Below are positions 35,918-43,834 of a stretch of 64,000 nt of DNA, in pieces. Each line of letters starts with the position of its first letter. Position 1 is the stretch's first letter. Source of the stretch: UBA877 sp963837875. GTDB taxonomy: Bacteria > Chloroflexota > Anaerolineae > Anaerolineales > Villigracilaceae. The position numbers were made by a program, and so were the translations under genes. The stretch spans positions 494,739 through 558,738 of the forward strand of contig CAWIOV010000002.1 of assembly GCA_963837875.1 (NCBI GenBank), read 5' to 3'. The notes beneath the pieces were generated by a model. It did not search any database. It saw only the letters and a program-made list of their open reading frames with translations, and was not told where the DNA came from.

Positions 35918-36931
35918 ATGAAAGTTTTATTTATCGGCGGTACCGGCCTGATCAGCTCGGCCTGTTCTGAACTGGCCCTCGAACGCGGCCTCGAACTTTT
36001 TATTCTCAATCGAAGCCAGTCTGACAAATATCCTCTGCCGCAAGGCGCTCACCTGCTGGTTGGCGATGTGCATGGCGATGAAGGCACCCTTACTGGAATG
36101 CTCGCACCGTATCAATTCGATGCTGTGGTGGACTGGATCGCCTTTACTCCGCAGGATATCGAACGGGATTTGCGGCTGTTTGGCGGTCGCACTGCTCAGT
36201 TCATTTTTATTAGTTCCGCCAGCGCATACCAGAAGCCGCCCCGGCATTATCTCATCACCGAAGAAACGCCGCTGGAAAACCCCTTCTGGGAGTATTCCCG
36301 GGCGAAGATCGCCTGCGAAGAACGCTTGATGCGTGCCTATCGGGAGCAGGCCTTCCCGGTTACCATTGTCCGCCCGTCGCTGACCTATGGCCCATCGCAG
36401 ATCCCGCTATGTGTCGGCAGTTGGCAGCACCCCTATACCGTAATTGACCGGATGAAGCGTGGCAAAAAAATCATCCTCCCGGGCGATGGCACCTCGCTCT
36501 GGGTGCTCACCTGGAACGGGGATTTTGCCAAAGGCTTTCTTGGTCTCCTGGGTAATCCCAAAGCTATCGGGGAGGCCTATCATATTACATCCGATGAAGT
36601 ACTCACCTGGAACCAGATCTATACCGAAGTCGGTCGAGCCCTCGGCGTGGACCTAAAAATTGTCCATGTACCCTCCGATTTGATTGCAGCCTATGACCCG
36701 GATGCGCTCGGCAGCCTGACCGGTGACAAGGTTAATAGCTCGGTCTTCGATAACCGTAAGATCAAGGACTTGGTGCCGGATTTCATCTGCACGGTTCCCT
36801 GGTCCGAAGGCGCGCGCCGTGCGATCGCCTGGTATGAGGCTGATCCAGCCCGCCAGACGATTGATGAGAAATTGAACAATGTTTGGGATCGAATCCTGTT
36901 GGAATATGCAAAAGCCTTTCCGATTGACTAA
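35918..36931 (+). CDS. NAD-dependent epimerase/dehydratase family protein
   Basis: 337 residues, extended short-chain dehydrogenase fold. Dinucleotide motif LFIGGTGLISSA (residues 5-16), active-site serine in FIFISSASAYQKPP, YSRAKIACEE with the Tyr-x-x-x-Lys pair, and TIVRPSLTYGPSQI near residue 155. LPGDGTSLWVLTWNGDFAKGF marks the sugar-nucleotide or glycoside-binding half. Exact substrate unknown. It starts 4 bp after the unknown protein and is followed within 18 bp by the GH94-type gene, suggesting a carbohydrate-processing set. Confidence 0.85.
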   Translation: MKVLFIGGTGLISSACSELALERGLELFILNRSQSDKYPLPQGAHLLVGDVHGDEGTLTGMLAPYQFDAVVDWIAFTPQDIERDLRLFGGRTAQFIFISSASAYQKPPRHYLITEETPLENPFWEYSRAKIACEERLMRAYREQAFPVTIVRPSLTYGPSQIPLCVGSWQHPYTVIDRMKRGKKIILPGDGTSLWVLTWNGDFAKGFLGLLGNPKAIGEAYHITSDEVLTWNQIYTEVGRALGVDLKIVHVPSDLIAAYDPDALGSLTGDKVNSSVFDNRKIKDLVPDFICTVPWSEGARRAIAWYEADPARQTIDEKLNNVWDRILLEYAKAFPID

Positions 36932-36948
36932 GGAAAAAGGATTTGCCA

Positions 36949-39360
36949 ATGAAATACGGTTATTTCGATGATGCTGCCAGGGAATATGTGATAACCCGGC
37001 CGGATACGCCCCAATCCTGGAGCAACTATCTCGGTTCCACAGAGTATGGAGCTATTATCACCAACAACGCCGGCGGCTATGGCTTCTACCAGTCCGGGGC
37101 GCGCGGGCGTTTCATGCGCCTGCTCTTCAACCGCGTCCCAATGGATCAGCCTGGCCGCTACTGGTATTTGCGTGACCGCCAGAGTGGCGATTATTGGTCG
37201 GCTTCCTGGCAGCCGGTTGGCAAACCACTCGATCAATATCAGAGCACCTGCCGTCACGGCACGGCCTATACGGTCATCCAGTCTCGCTACGCCGGGATCG
37301 CCAGCGAAACCACCTACTTCGTCCCGTTGGGCCAGAAGTTCGAATACTGGCGCACGAAGATCACCAATGAATCTGACCAGCCGCGCCAGATTTCCGCCTT
37401 CACGTTCTGCGAATTCACCAACCAGTGGGCCACTGTCCAGGATCAGGTCAATTTGCAGTATTCGCTTTTCATCGTGCGCGGCGAAATATGGGATGGCGTG
37501 CTGCGTATCGCCATCCATGATAACCTGTCATCCCGGGATGATGGAACAAACCTCGACGATATTCCTTTCAAATGCTGGATGACTTTGATCGGCGCGCCTC
37601 TGGCCGGTTATGATACAAGCCGGGAGGCTTTCCTCGGTCCCTACCGGGCTTACCACAATCCATTGGTGGTGGAAAAGGGACAGTGCACCAATAGCAGCGC
37701 TTATGGCGACAACGCATGTGGCAGCCTGCAAACCGACCTGACCTTGCAGCCAGGCGAAAGCCGCGAACTGCTCGTTATGCTGGGCATTGGCGATGCCCGC
37801 ACGGTCGGTAAAACGACCGTAAAGGAATTCGGCTCGCTCGAGCGTGCCGGGGCCGAATTCCAAAAGCTAAAAGACAGTTGGCATGCCAGGCTCGGCAGCC
37901 TGATGGTGGAGACGCCCGACGAAGACTTTAACCACACTATCAATGTTTGGGGGCTTTATAACTGCCTGGTCACCTTTGCCTGGTCGCGCGCTGCCAGCCT
38001 GGTCTACAATGGCGAGCGGGATGGCCTGGGTTTCCGTGACTCGGTCCAGGATCTGCTCGGGGTGACAGCCGCCATTCCTCAGGAAACCCGCCAGCGCCTG
38101 GAACTTTTGCTGACCGGCCAGGTTTCCAACGGCGGAGCCATGCCAATCATCCAACCTTTCAACCATCATCCCGGCCAGGAAAAAGCCCCGCGTCCCGAAG
38201 AATACCGTTCTGACGATTGTTTGTGGTTCTTCAATGCCGTCCCGGCCTATGTGAATGAAACCGGCGATATGGATTTCTATAACAAGGTTCTGCCCTACGC
38301 CGACCAGGGCGAAGCCACCGTCTTACGCCACTTGCGGCAGGCGCTGGAGTTCAACCTGGATCGCATGGGCAAGCACGGCCTGCCCTGCGGCCTGGCTGCC
38401 GACTGGAACGATTGTTTGAAGCTCGGTTATTACGGCGAAAGTCTGTTTGTGGCGTTCCAGGTGCGTATGGGCCTGACGGTATATGCTGAAATTGCCAGGC
38501 GGCTGCGCCAGCCGCGCGAAGCCACCTGGGCGATGGAGCAGCGCGGAAATCTCGACGCCAGCATCCAGGCCTGCGCTTGGGATGGGAACTGGTTCATCTG
38601 GGCCATAGGCGAGGATGGCACGGTCTATGGTACGCATGAGTATGAAGAAGGCCAGGTTTACCTGAACACCCAGCTTTGGGCGGTCCTCAGCGGAACGGCC
38701 ACAGCAGAAGAATCCGCCCGCTGTATGCAGACTGTCCATGACCGGCTGGCCACGCCTTACGGGTTGATGCTTTCTGCTCCACCTTTTGTAAAGACCAAAG
38801 TGGATGTGATGCGGGCCGTGGTCTTCAATCCGGGTGTCAAGGAAAACGCCGGCATCTTCAACCATACCCAGGGCTGGGGTGTCATGGCTGAGTGCCTGCT
38901 TGGCGATGGCGACCAGGCTTATGAATATTACCGGGCTTCCATGCCGGCTGCTTACAATGAGCGCGCCGAACTGCGCCAGATCGAGCCTTACGTGCAGGGC
39001 CAGACCACCTATTCTGTCTATTCTCCGCGGGCCGGAAACGCCCGCACTTCCTGGCTGACCGGTGCGGCCGCCTGGGCCTATTGGAGCGCCACGCAGTCCA
39101 TCCTGGGTATCCGGCCTGAGCCGGATGGCCTGCGTATTGCCCCGTGCATTCCGCGCACCTGGGCCGGATTCAAGGCCACCCGGCGCTTCCGCGGCAAGAG
39201 CATCGAGATCGAGGTCAAAAACCCGCACGGCCTCTGCCACGGCGTGCAGTCTCTCACCTTGAACGGCGAAACGATAGATGGGAATCTTATTCCTGCCAAC
39301 CGGCTGGCGGAGCAGAATGTGGTCCTTGTGGTCATGGAAGAGAAATTGATTGAAGAATAA
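36949..39360 (+). CDS. GH94-type glycoside phosphorylase-like protein
   Basis: 803 residues. Resembles cellobiose/chitobiose phosphorylases: N-terminal beta-sandwich (GYFDDAAREYVITRPDTPQSWSNYLGS, TNNAGGYGFYQSGARGRFMR), linker, alpha6/alpha6 barrel with FRDSVQDLLGV, and the catalytic acid site AADWNDCLK (D485), then FNHTQGWG and SWLTGAAAWAYWS which contact phosphate. C-terminal jelly roll is short. It would cleave a beta-glycosidic disaccharide with phosphate to a sugar-1-phosphate, which could join the GlgC pool. The start is taken as ATG 36949 from AAGG at 36937-36940; a TTG at 36943 is possible. Confidence 0.88.
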   Translation: MKYGYFDDAAREYVITRPDTPQSWSNYLGSTEYGAIITNNAGGYGFYQSGARGRFMRLLFNRVPMDQPGRYWYLRDRQSGDYWSASWQPVGKPLDQYQSTCRHGTAYTVIQSRYAGIASETTYFVPLGQKFEYWRTKITNESDQPRQISAFTFCEFTNQWATVQDQVNLQYSLFIVRGEIWDGVLRIAIHDNLSSRDDGTNLDDIPFKCWMTLIGAPLAGYDTSREAFLGPYRAYHNPLVVEKGQCTNSSAYGDNACGSLQTDLTLQPGESRELLVMLGIGDARTVGKTTVKEFGSLERAGAEFQKLKDSWHARLGSLMVETPDEDFNHTINVWGLYNCLVTFAWSRAASLVYNGERDGLGFRDSVQDLLGVTAAIPQETRQRLELLLTGQVSNGGAMPIIQPFNHHPGQEKAPRPEEYRSDDCLWFFNAVPAYVNETGDMDFYNKVLPYADQGEATVLRHLRQALEFNLDRMGKHGLPCGLAADWNDCLKLGYYGESLFVAFQVRMGLTVYAEIARRLRQPREATWAMEQRGNLDASIQACAWDGNWFIWAIGEDGTVYGTHEYEEGQVYLNTQLWAVLSGTATAEESARCMQTVHDRLATPYGLMLSAPPFVKTKVDVMRAVVFNPGVKENAGIFNHTQGWGVMAECLLGDGDQAYEYYRASMPAAYNERAELRQIEPYVQGQTTYSVYSPRAGNARTSWLTGAAAWAYWSATQSILGIRPEPDGLRIAPCIPRTWAGFKATRRFRGKSIEIEVKNPHGLCHGVQSLTLNGETIDGNLIPANRLAEQNVVLVVMEEKLIEE

Positions 39361-40093
39361 AGCCGGGACCTATCGCCAAACGCTGGGCACTCTTGCAGAT
39401 TGGGAGCCCTATCTCCTGCAGGAATCCGGCCTGCCCGGCCCGCGCGGCAACCTCGAATTGGCCCAGGTTGTTGCAGACGCCGGTGACCGCCCCCTCTTTG
39501 AACATTTCCTGGCGTATACTCCGGAGATCGCCCCCACGAACGATCCGCACGAATTCCTGGCCTTTTGCGGGGTGCTGGGACTGGGACGCCTGCTGGCCGA
39601 GGGCGACGAGAGAACCCTCGCCCAGATCCGTCCCTATGCCTCCGACCCACGCTGGCGGCTGCGTGAAGCGGTCGCCATGGCGCTCCAGCGCCTGGGCAAG
39701 CGGGATATGTCCCGTCTCCTGGCTGCCATGCAGGGCTGGAGCACCGGGAATTGGCTTGAAAAACGCGCTGTCGCGGCCGCCCTGGCCGAACCGGTTTTGT
39801 TGCATAATGAAAAAGATGTTCTGGAGGCGCTGCAGATCCTGGATCGCATCACCGCCTCCATGCAAAATTCTACCGAAGCCGGGTCGGTCGAATACAAGGT
39901 CTTGCAGCAGGGACTGGGCTACTGCTGGAGCGTGCTGGTCGCCGCCGCGCCGCAAGCCGGCAAACCCCTGATGGAAAAATGGCTTGCCTGCCCCGATGCG
40001 GCCATCCGCCGCCTCATGCAGGCCAACCTCACCAAGAACCGCCTCGTTCGCCTGGATCCCGCCTGGATCGAAAAGTGGCGCAATAAAAAATGA
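39350..40093 (+). CDS. HEAT-like helical repeat protein of unknown function
   Basis: 247 residues, almost all helical. The middle (about residues 70-190) carries two to three HEAT-like units, for example YASDPRWRLREAVAMALQRLGK followed by MSRLLAAMQGWSTGNWLEKRAVAAAL. No catalytic motif is evident; scaffold or a DNA-glycosylase AlkD-like role can be neither shown nor excluded. It begins with TTG at 39350, overlapping the GH94 stop by 11 bp, so it is translationally coupled. The N-terminus is uncertain because no ATG lies near. Confidence 0.7.
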   Translation: MKNKAGTYRQTLGTLADWEPYLLQESGLPGPRGNLELAQVVADAGDRPLFEHFLAYTPEIAPTNDPHEFLAFCGVLGLGRLLAEGDERTLAQIRPYASDPRWRLREAVAMALQRLGKRDMSRLLAAMQGWSTGNWLEKRAVAAALAEPVLLHNEKDVLEALQILDRITASMQNSTEAGSVEYKVLQQGLGYCWSVLVAAAPQAGKPLMEKWLACPDAAIRRLMQANLTKNRLVRLDPAWIEKWRNKK

Positions 40094-40143
40094 TCAGCGT
40101 GTCCCTTTGCCTGCACTGTGCCGCAGGCACATGGGTGCCCACC

Positions 40144-40170
40144 TGCGCCCGGTACTCCGCGGGTGTCGTG
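40144..40170 (+). repeat. CCGGTACTCC intergenic repeat, copy 1
   Basis: 27 bp sharing 20 invariant columns with 50217-50243 and 51306-51332, without gaps. Contains the inverted element GCCCG...CGGGT. Confidence 0.65.
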
Positions 40171-40206
40171 ATGAATGCTTTTTCTTACTGCAAGGGTTAA
40201 AATAAA

Positions 40207-40231
40207 GGCGGATGGGGAGCACCCATCCGCC
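40207..40231. terminator. Hairpin downstream of the helical-repeat gene
   Basis: GGCGGATGGG (40207-40216) and CCCATCCGCC (40222-40231) are perfect 10-bp arms around a 5-nt loop. Only A/T-rich sequence follows, with no T-run, so the terminator call is moderate. Confidence 0.55.
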
Positions 40232-40494
40232 AAATTACATTATTTATAAGCAGAGGAAAGAGTTGGTAACGCCACTCTTCGTCGTGGGAGACGTCCGGCC
40301 CGGACAAAAACACCTGTCCTCGGCCATGATCGGGCTACCCTGTCTTTCCTCCTGGTGGTATCCCTGCAAGTTCTTCGATCGGAACCTCCTTTCTGGATCA
40401 TTGTGATCCTGCATATTCATCATACAACGAAATTGTTCAGGATACATTAGAAATTACCATCAATTCTGTAAAGGCTTGTCCAGACAGAAAAAGG

Positions 40495-40574
40495 TTCATT
40501 GGGAATCGCCGGAAACAAGGAAAGATATAGGGGTGTTAACACCCCCAATTACCTTCTCCATCCCTGCGATTCTC
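40495..40574. repeat. GGGAATCGCCGG palindromic repeat, copy A
   Basis: TTCATT then GGGAATCGCCGG (40501-40512), identical over 18 bp to the copy at 49022. The centre is a perfect palindrome GGGGTGTTAACACCCC (40530-40545), and the right outer arm CTGCGATTCTC (40564-40574) is an imperfect match to the left. The whole element folds into a long hairpin. Confidence 0.75.
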
Positions 40575-40675
40575 AGACAGTCCAGAAAAATATAAATACG
40601 AAAAGTGCTACAATATAATTTGCAAAAGCCGGATGATGCCTTTCGTAATTTCCGAACAACGCAGGAGAATGGCAA

Positions 40676-40903
40676 ATGAAAACAAGTAATGAAGACGACC
40701 TCCGTGATGTTCTCGATAAGACCGCCCAGGAAATATCACGGATGTATAGCAACCCGAGTACATGGCAAACATGGATGGTTTATTTGTTGGAGCGCCTGGA
40801 GGCGCAGGCGATCGCAAATTCTGCGCACATGGATTCATTCAAGGAAATGTTATCTTCCTTGCAGGAAGAATTAAAGAATTGCTTGAAAACAGGCGGCTGG
40901 TAG
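40676..40903 (+). CDS. Small protein of unknown function
   Basis: 75 residues, acidic and helical: KTSNEDDLRDVLDKTAQEISRM then WQTWMVYLLERLEAQAI and DSFKEMLSSLQEELKNCL. Heptad-like hydrophobic spacing suggests a coiled coil. Not recognised. AGGAG (40663-40667) is 8 bp from the ATG and a TATAAT is found 55 bp upstream, both favouring a real gene. Stands alone before tRNA-Lys. Confidence 0.6.
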   Translation: MKTSNEDDLRDVLDKTAQEISRMYSNPSTWQTWMVYLLERLEAQAIANSAHMDSFKEMLSSLQEELKNCLKTGGW

Positions 40904-41005
40904 TACTTTACTGCTCTTCCATTTAAGAGTGTCGCCATATTTGACGGAATGCATTTGGAAGTTCGGTTGACGCAACGGGAGCGGCATGATAGAATGTTCC
41001 GCGCT

Positions 41006-41077
41006 GGGCGTGTAGCTCAATGGTAGAGCAGCGGCCTTTTAAGCCGTTGGTTAAGAGTTCGAGCCTCTTCACGCTCA
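41006..41077 (+). tRNA. tRNA-Lys, anticodon TTT
   Basis: 72-nt class I tRNA. Acceptor GGGCGTG (41006-41012) pairs with CACGCTC (41070-41076) with one G:U, discriminator A41077. D arm GCTC/GAGC, anticodon stem GCGGC/GCCGT with loop CTTTTAA (anticodon TTT), variable loop TGGTT, T arm AAGAG/CTCTT with loop TTCGAGC. CCA is not encoded. Confidence 0.96.
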
Positions 41078-41083
41078 CTATAT

Positions 41084-41118
41084 AATAGCTCACACAATCA
41101 AATTTTGTGTGAGCTATT
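41084..41118. terminator. Bidirectional terminator between tRNA-Lys and the CYTH gene
   Basis: Perfect 14-bp stem: AATAGCTCACACAA (41084-41097) and TTGTGTGAGCTATT (41105-41118), 7-nt loop. Its right edge overlaps the stop of the convergent CYTH gene by 5 bp. It can end both transcripts. Confidence 0.8.
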
Positions 41119-41641
41119 GCTTTAAAGGTGCCATTTTTTCCAACAGGTCTATGTATGCCCCTTCCAGCAGATCCTCTTTCCGGATTCCCAGCCGGGCCAT
41201 CAATCCTTCGGCAATGGCCTGGCCCTCCGCCTCCGTCTGGTTCCCCCGCAGGACCACTTCCAGTTCCATGAACTGTCCCAGCCCTTCCACGTCATCCAGG
41301 TGGATGCGTGTCTGCCCGGCCAGGTAGAGATAGCGCGTTTTGCGGACAACTCCGCGTACGCCCAGGGCCAGGCGCAGGGCGGTCTTCAGGCCTTCGGGAT
41401 CGTTGGTTTCGGAAATTTGGTAGTTGGAGAGTTTGGGGCCTTCCTGGTCGGGGCGTTCGTAATAGACCAGTTGGCCCAGGTCCGGCTTGAGCCGGCGTAG
41501 TTTCAGGCGGCCTTGGGACGTGTGAAAAAAGGTGTCTTCCTGCGGGATGACCTGGACGGGCGTATCGCTCAGTCCTTCCGCACGCCTGCGCAGGCCCTCC
41601 AGGTCACGTATACGCGCTTTGATTTCGATATTGGTAGGCAT
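41114..41641 (-). CDS. CYTH domain protein (class IV adenylate cyclase-like, CyaB)
   Basis: 175 residues. The N-terminal strand NIEIKARI carries the CYTH signature E-x-K (E6-x-K8; the first Glu of the E-x-E-x-K motif is N4). Further basic/acidic strands are GRLKLRR, LVYYERPDQ, RYLYLAGQTRIHLDDVEGLGQFMELEV, which line the triphosphate tunnel. Members include CyaB adenylate cyclases and thiamine triphosphatases; the loss of the first Glu leaves the activity open. ATG at 41641 preceded by a poor SD. Single-gene unit. Confidence 0.85.
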   Translation of the reverse strand: MPTNIEIKARIRDLEGLRRRAEGLSDTPVQVIPQEDTFFHTSQGRLKLRRLKPDLGQLVYYERPDQEGPKLSNYQISETNDPEGLKTALRLALGVRGVVRKTRYLYLAGQTRIHLDDVEGLGQFMELEVVLRGNQTEAEGQAIAEGLMARLGIRKEDLLEGAYIDLLEKMAPLKQ

Positions 41642-41737
41642 GCTACAATTTTACACTGGTTGGATGAAAAACACCCAGCCAGTGTAAATTGGATCCTAAG
41701 CAGGATATGCTGAACTTTGAACTTCTGCCAATACCAT

Positions 41738-43486
41738 CTATTTCTCCATCACTCCAGCGCAGCCAGGGTAGTGGCGCCGGACGGGTTGTCGGTGACATAC
41801 GTGCCGGGGGCTGACCAGGCGCTGGGACCATTCAAGCCGTTGGCGCGCACGCGCCAGTAGAGAGTTCTTGTTGCTTGGCAGGTTAATGCTGGGAATATAG
41901 CTCATGCTGGTGGCTGTGCCGGTCTGTACGAGCGGAGCGAAGCTGGTTCGGTTTGTTGAGAATTCCACGGTATATCTGGTTGCCGCCGGGGCTGGGTAGG
42001 CTGGCATGCTCCAGGTAAGGCTGGGCCGCAGGTCGTGGACGCTGCCATTTGCTTGCAAGCTGGTTGGCGCAGGTAACGCAACCCGGAATGTATGCGCTTT
42101 CGCCCAGGCGCTGCACTGCCCGGTGTTATTGCAAGTTTGGACGCGCCAGTAGTACTTGGTGTTGGGAGTGAGAGCCGGCTCAACCACCCAGGAGTGGTCT
42201 GTTGGGCTGGTAATGCTGGCGCTTCCGGCCAGGCTGGTGAAACCGGCGTTTGTGGTAACTTCAACCTGATAGGAACCGAAAGCGCTGCTTGTCAGGCTGG
42301 ATTTGCTCCAGCTCAAGCTGGGAGTGGCGGAGGTCTCCAGGGCATTGTTTGCCGGGGATGTCAGGCTCGGCGCACTCGGCGCTTTCGGCGCTTTGGGAGC
42401 GGGTTGGACCTCATAAGCGCCCATATCCACCGCCGGGCCGTAAATGCGCAGATTATCATCCAGGTCGGTGGTCAGCCAGTCTGGGAGGTACGCGTTGTTC
42501 CCGGCGTTGATGACCGGGGAGCCCGCTTGCGGGATAAGGTTGCCATCTGCGGCATCCGTGAAGAGCGGATCAGCATAGATATTATGGCTCGCGCCACCGA
42601 TATAACCGCTTTCCTCCACATCGCTGTAACTGATGGATGGGGTGCTGTAAGTGTCGTTGTAAATTTCCTGCGCGGCGGATCCATCCCCCCACAGGATGGT
42701 GTTCTCTGCTGTTAGGTTGCTGTAGGCGTTATATATCCCGCTGCCGTAAGAAGCCGAATTGCTGTCGAAAGTAACGTTTATCAACAAGGGATTGCTGTTG
42801 TAGTTGTACATCCCGCCGCCGTATTCGCCGCCATTGTTACCAAAGAAAACCACGTTGGTCAGCTCCGGGAGGCCGGTATCGGTAAGTATGCCCCCACCGC
42901 CGTCGGCCGCAAAGTTACCGCTCAAGATCACGTTCGATATCTCTGGAACGCAGCCCCTGATAAATATCCCGCCGCCGTGAAAAACGCCTTGGCCGGCGGT
43001 GATGACGAATCCATCCAGTACAACCGAAGCGACCGTATCAATGGTCACCACGTGGTCGGAGTTGGTCCCTTTGATATTATTCACGTTGAGCACAATGCCA
43101 TTGCCATCCGTGATGTCGTTGTTATCAATGTCGCCGCTCAACACGGTAACGTGTGTATGCCAGTCGCGCTCGTCCAGGTCGGTCTCGGTGCCGGCGAATC
43201 CGCCAAACACTTCCACACTGTCTTTCATGGTAAAGCTATCCGTACTGCTCGCGCCGGGTTTGTACAAGCCCTCCTTTACCCAGATCTCATCTCCGCCGGT
43301 GGCGTTGGCTAAGGCGGCTTGCAGGGTGCAGGCGTTTGCCCAACTGGAACAGGTGCCATTGCCCGCCGTAGCCGGGGCCGCGTAGAGCACAGCTGGATCG
43401 GCGTGCGCCTGCGTAGCAGGCATACCTGCTACCCAACCCATAACGAGCACAAGTGCAATTAAGAGATGAAAAAATTTGGTTTTCAT
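41738..43486 (-). CDS. Secreted beta-helix and fibronectin-type surface protein, frameshifted at the C-terminus
   Basis: 582 residues as written. Sec signal peptide (about 1-29). Residues 35-370 form a right-handed beta-helix with the polymorphic-outer-membrane/choice-of-anchor Q pattern: DGFVITAGQGVFHGGGIFI, LSGNFAADGGGGI, FFGNNGGEYGGGMYN, PAVDMGAYEV. Two fibronectin III-like modules follow (SYQVEVTTNAGFTSLAGSA; TRYTVEFSTNRTSFAPL). After PSINLPSNK the frame is lost; deleting one A within 41864-41869 gives TLYWRVRANGLNGPSAWSAPG and a natural end at 41749. Extracellular adhesion or polysaccharide contact is plausible. RBS AGGAG upstream of the ATG. Confidence 0.8.
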   Translation of the reverse strand: MKTKFFHLLIALVLVMGWVAGMPATQAHADPAVLYAAPATAGNGTCSSWANACTLQAALANATGGDEIWVKEGLYKPGASSTDSFTMKDSVEVFGGFAGTETDLDERDWHTHVTVLSGDIDNNDITDGNGIVLNVNNIKGTNSDHVVTIDTVASVVLDGFVITAGQGVFHGGGIFIRGCVPEISNVILSGNFAADGGGGILTDTGLPELTNVVFFGNNGGEYGGGMYNYNSNPLLINVTFDSNSASYGSGIYNAYSNLTAENTILWGDGSAAQEIYNDTYSTPSISYSDVEESGYIGGASHNIYADPLFTDAADGNLIPQAGSPVINAGNNAYLPDWLTTDLDDNLRIYGPAVDMGAYEVQPAPKAPKAPSAPSLTSPANNALETSATPSLSWSKSSLTSSAFGSYQVEVTTNAGFTSLAGSASITSPTDHSWVVEPALTPNTKYYWRVQTCNNTGQCSAWAKAHTFRVALPAPTSLQANGSVHDLRPSLTWSMPAYPAPAATRYTVEFSTNRTSFAPLVQTGTATSMSYIPSINLPSNKNSLLARARQRLEWSQRLVSPRHVCHRQPVRRHYPGCAGVMEK

Positions 43487-43509
43487 GGCATATTCTCCTT
43501 TATTTATGA

Positions 43510-43776
43510 TCAGCGTGGCTGGCCGGATGAATGGTCAGGGGGGCCAGCCGGAAGGACTTCGAACGGATGCGGACCGGTTCGCGCAGGGTGGGTAAGGGCA
43601 GTCGAAGGGTCGGATGCTTGCATTGCAAGCGAGTTTATCAGCTTGAGTAGTTCAGCCGCGTCCCGGAAGGAGTAATGAGCGATCCCGTCGGCATCATCCA
43701 GAGCACCGCGCAATCCATCTAAGTGGTCATTATCCACGAAAATGCGCATGACAAAGGTTCGGATAGTATGCGTCAT
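43510..43776 (-). CDS. Small protein downstream of the BTAD regulator
   Basis: 88 residues from the ATG at 43776 (a TTG start at 43818 is possible). The core HTIRTFVMRIFVDNDHLDGLRGALDDADGIAHYSFRDAAELLKLI has a pattern I recall from short Chloroflexota proteins: F-V-x-R-x-(W/F)-V, G-x-x-(G/R)-(A/Q)-(L/V)-x-x, F-R-D-x-x-E-L-L. Function unknown. The tail after about residue 50 is low complexity. It lies 58 bp after the regulator on the same strand and is probably its operon mate. Confidence 0.6.
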   Translation of the reverse strand: MTHTIRTFVMRIFVDNDHLDGLRGALDDADGIAHYSFRDAAELLKLINSLAMQASDPSTALTHPARTGPHPFEVLPAGPPDHSSGQPR

Positions 43777-43834
43777 AACGAACAGCTTATTCGCTTTTAT
43801 ACCAAAGAGGATTGACAAATGGTTGACAAACTGG

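Larger units (their letters stand above)
40094..40675. other. Gene-free region with repeats and a hairpin
   Basis: 582 bp without a gene that I can support. It holds one copy of the CCGGTACTCC repeat (40144-40170), a 10-bp hairpin GGCGGATGGG/CCCATCCGCC (40207-40231) that could end transcription, and a full copy of the GGGAATCGCCGG palindrome (40495-40574). The promoter of the small gene at 40676 (TATAAT at 40613-40618) closes it. A 67-codon minus-strand ORF (40244-40447) has no convincing protein features. Confidence 0.6.

Noticed and set aside
40244..40447. Small minus-strand ORF, and the sequence GGAACCTCCTTTCT near 40380 resembling a 16S rRNA 3' end
   Set aside because: The resemblance is short and lacks the rest of helix 45; the ORF has no protein features. 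No rRNA is supported.
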